A DNA stretch of 5,711 bases from Hyphomicrobiales bacterium (GTDB lineage Bacteria > Pseudomonadota > Alphaproteobacteria > Rhizobiales > Xanthobacteraceae), in assembly GCA_016210825.1 (NCBI GenBank), contig JACQTM010000163.1, positions 1 to 5,711 of the forward strand, in the 5' to 3' direction. The first letter of the stretch is position 1. Every line of letters begins with the position of its first letter. Below, piece by piece: positions 4,902 through 5,711 of this stretch. Below the pieces are notes generated by a model. That model searched no databases, was not told the origin of the DNA, and saw only the letters and a program-made list of their open reading frames with translations. Both the position numbers and the translations under genes were made by a program.

Positions 4902-5711
4902 TCATTCCCAAAATTTTGGACGCGCCTCCTCCAACCGTCCGCCGAGACGCACGGCGCTGATTAGGCGCGCAAGCCCGGTTGCGTCGTCGGTCTCTACGGC
5001 GACGGCACAGAGTGTTGCAGGCCCGGTAGCCGGTTCGAATTTCGCGCTCGGGATGCGGCGCAGGAAACGTCCCATCGGCTCGTCCTTGTTCATGCCGATC
5101 ACCGAGTTGTAGTCGCCGGTCATGCCAACGTCGGAGATGAAGCCCGTGCCACCCGGAAGGATTTGATGGTCGGCGGTCGGAGCGTGGGTGTGCGTGCCGA
5201 CGACAAGGCTCGCGCGGCCATCACAGAAATGCGCCATCGACTGCTTCTCGCTCGTCGCCTCGCAATGGAAATCGATGATGATGACGTCGGCGCGCGATTT
5301 CAATGCGCAGGTGGAGAGTTCATTTTCGATCATGGCGAAGGGATCGTCGAGCGGGTCCATAAAGATGCGGCCCATGGCATTAATGACGAGGACGCGCGCG
5401 CCATTCTTGGCCTCAATCATCGCCGCACCGCGGCCCGGCGTGCCTTTCGGATAATTGAGCGGCCGGATTAGTTTCGGCGCGCGCTCGATAAAGACGAGCG
5501 CCTCGCGCTGGTCCCAGGCGTGATTGCCAAGCGTGATGGCTTCGGCGCCGGCATCAATCAATTCCTGAAATATCAACTCGGTGATGCCGAAGCCGCCGGC
5601 GGCGTTCTCGCCGTTGATAACGACGAGATCGAGCTTCCAAAGCGCGATGAGGTCGGGCAGGCGCTCGGTGACGATGGCGCGGCCGGAGCGGCCGACGATG
5701 TCGCCGACGAA
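4902..5711 (-). CDS. TIGR00282/YmdB-type metallophosphoesterase, missing the extreme N-terminus
   Basis: The frame stays open to the right edge and gives 269 residues starting FVGDIVGRSGR. Only about four N-terminal residues (typically M-R-I-L or similar) should be missing. This is the two-metal phosphodiesterase family of Bacillus YmdB and Deinococcus DR1281, with reported activity on 2',3'-cyclic nucleotides. Metal ligands by motif, numbered from the first visible residue: D4 (GDIVG), E35 and N36 (NGENAAGGFG), N63 and H64 (GNHAWDQ), H149 (DFHCEATSEK), and H174/H176 (VGTHTHAPTAD). All are present, so it should be active. There is no signal peptide in the visible part, so it is cytoplasmic. 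It is the first gene of the minus-strand run in this window. A TTG at 5576 is not the start, since conserved motifs lie upstream of it. Confidence 0.94.
   Translation of the reverse strand, partial: FVGDIVGRSGRAIVTERLPDLIALWKLDLVVINGENAAGGFGITELIFQELIDAGAEAITLGNHAWDQREALVFIERAPKLIRPLNYPKGTPGRGAAMIEAKNGARVLVINAMGRIFMDPLDDPFAMIENELSTCALKSRADVIIIDFHCEATSEKQSMAHFCDGRASLVVGTHTHAPTADHQILPGGTGFISDVGMTGDYNSVIGMNKDEPMGRFLRRIPSAKFEPATGPATLCAVAVETDDATGLARLISAVRLGGRLEEARPKFWE

Overview
The window is a chromosomal recombination and translation housekeeping cluster from an alphaproteobacterium, most likely a member of the Hyphomicrobiales (Bradyrhizobium/Xanthobacteraceae-like). This rests on the high-GC codon use, on the RuvA/RuvB/RuvC, YebC and metallophosphoesterase sequences, and on a GC-rich multi-hairpin repeat of a type I remember from intergenic regions of that order. 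No database was searched.

Layout from left to right: the 5' part of ruvB (minus, cut by the left edge); a 252-bp ruvA-ruvB gap filled by a palindromic repeat element (352-525); ruvA (minus, 580-1197); a 185-bp divergent gap; a secreted TPR-like protein gene (plus, 1383-2291); ruvC (minus, 2316-2825, convergent with the TPR gene); yebC (minus, 2892-3638); an exported dienelactone-hydrolase-like protein (minus, 3739-4857); and a TIGR00282/YmdB-type metallophosphoesterase (minus, 4902 to the right edge, missing only a few N-terminal residues).

The order metallophosphoesterase - yebC - ruvC - ruvA - ruvB is the backbone I expect in this order. RuvA binds the Holliday junction, RuvB is its branch-migration motor and RuvC cuts the junction. 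YebC is a translation/regulatory factor of the TACO1 family. Two extra genes, both with signal peptides, interrupt the backbone. The TPR gene lies on the opposite strand between ruvC and ruvA, so ruvC and ruvAB cannot share one transcript without antisense passage through it. The hydrolase lies in the same direction as its neighbours.

The most interesting part is the ruvA-ruvB junction. The first 12 codons of ruvB (327 down to 292) have a degenerate second copy of 11 codons (569 down to 537) just after ruvA, and the repeat element lies between the two copies. The second copy opens an 81-codon reading frame that crosses the repeat and ends in an ATGA overlap with the real ruvB start. This looks like an old insertion/duplication that nevertheless keeps, or has recreated, translational coupling from ruvA to ruvB. 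I see no wholly new system such as a defence island, CRISPR array or mobile-element gene.
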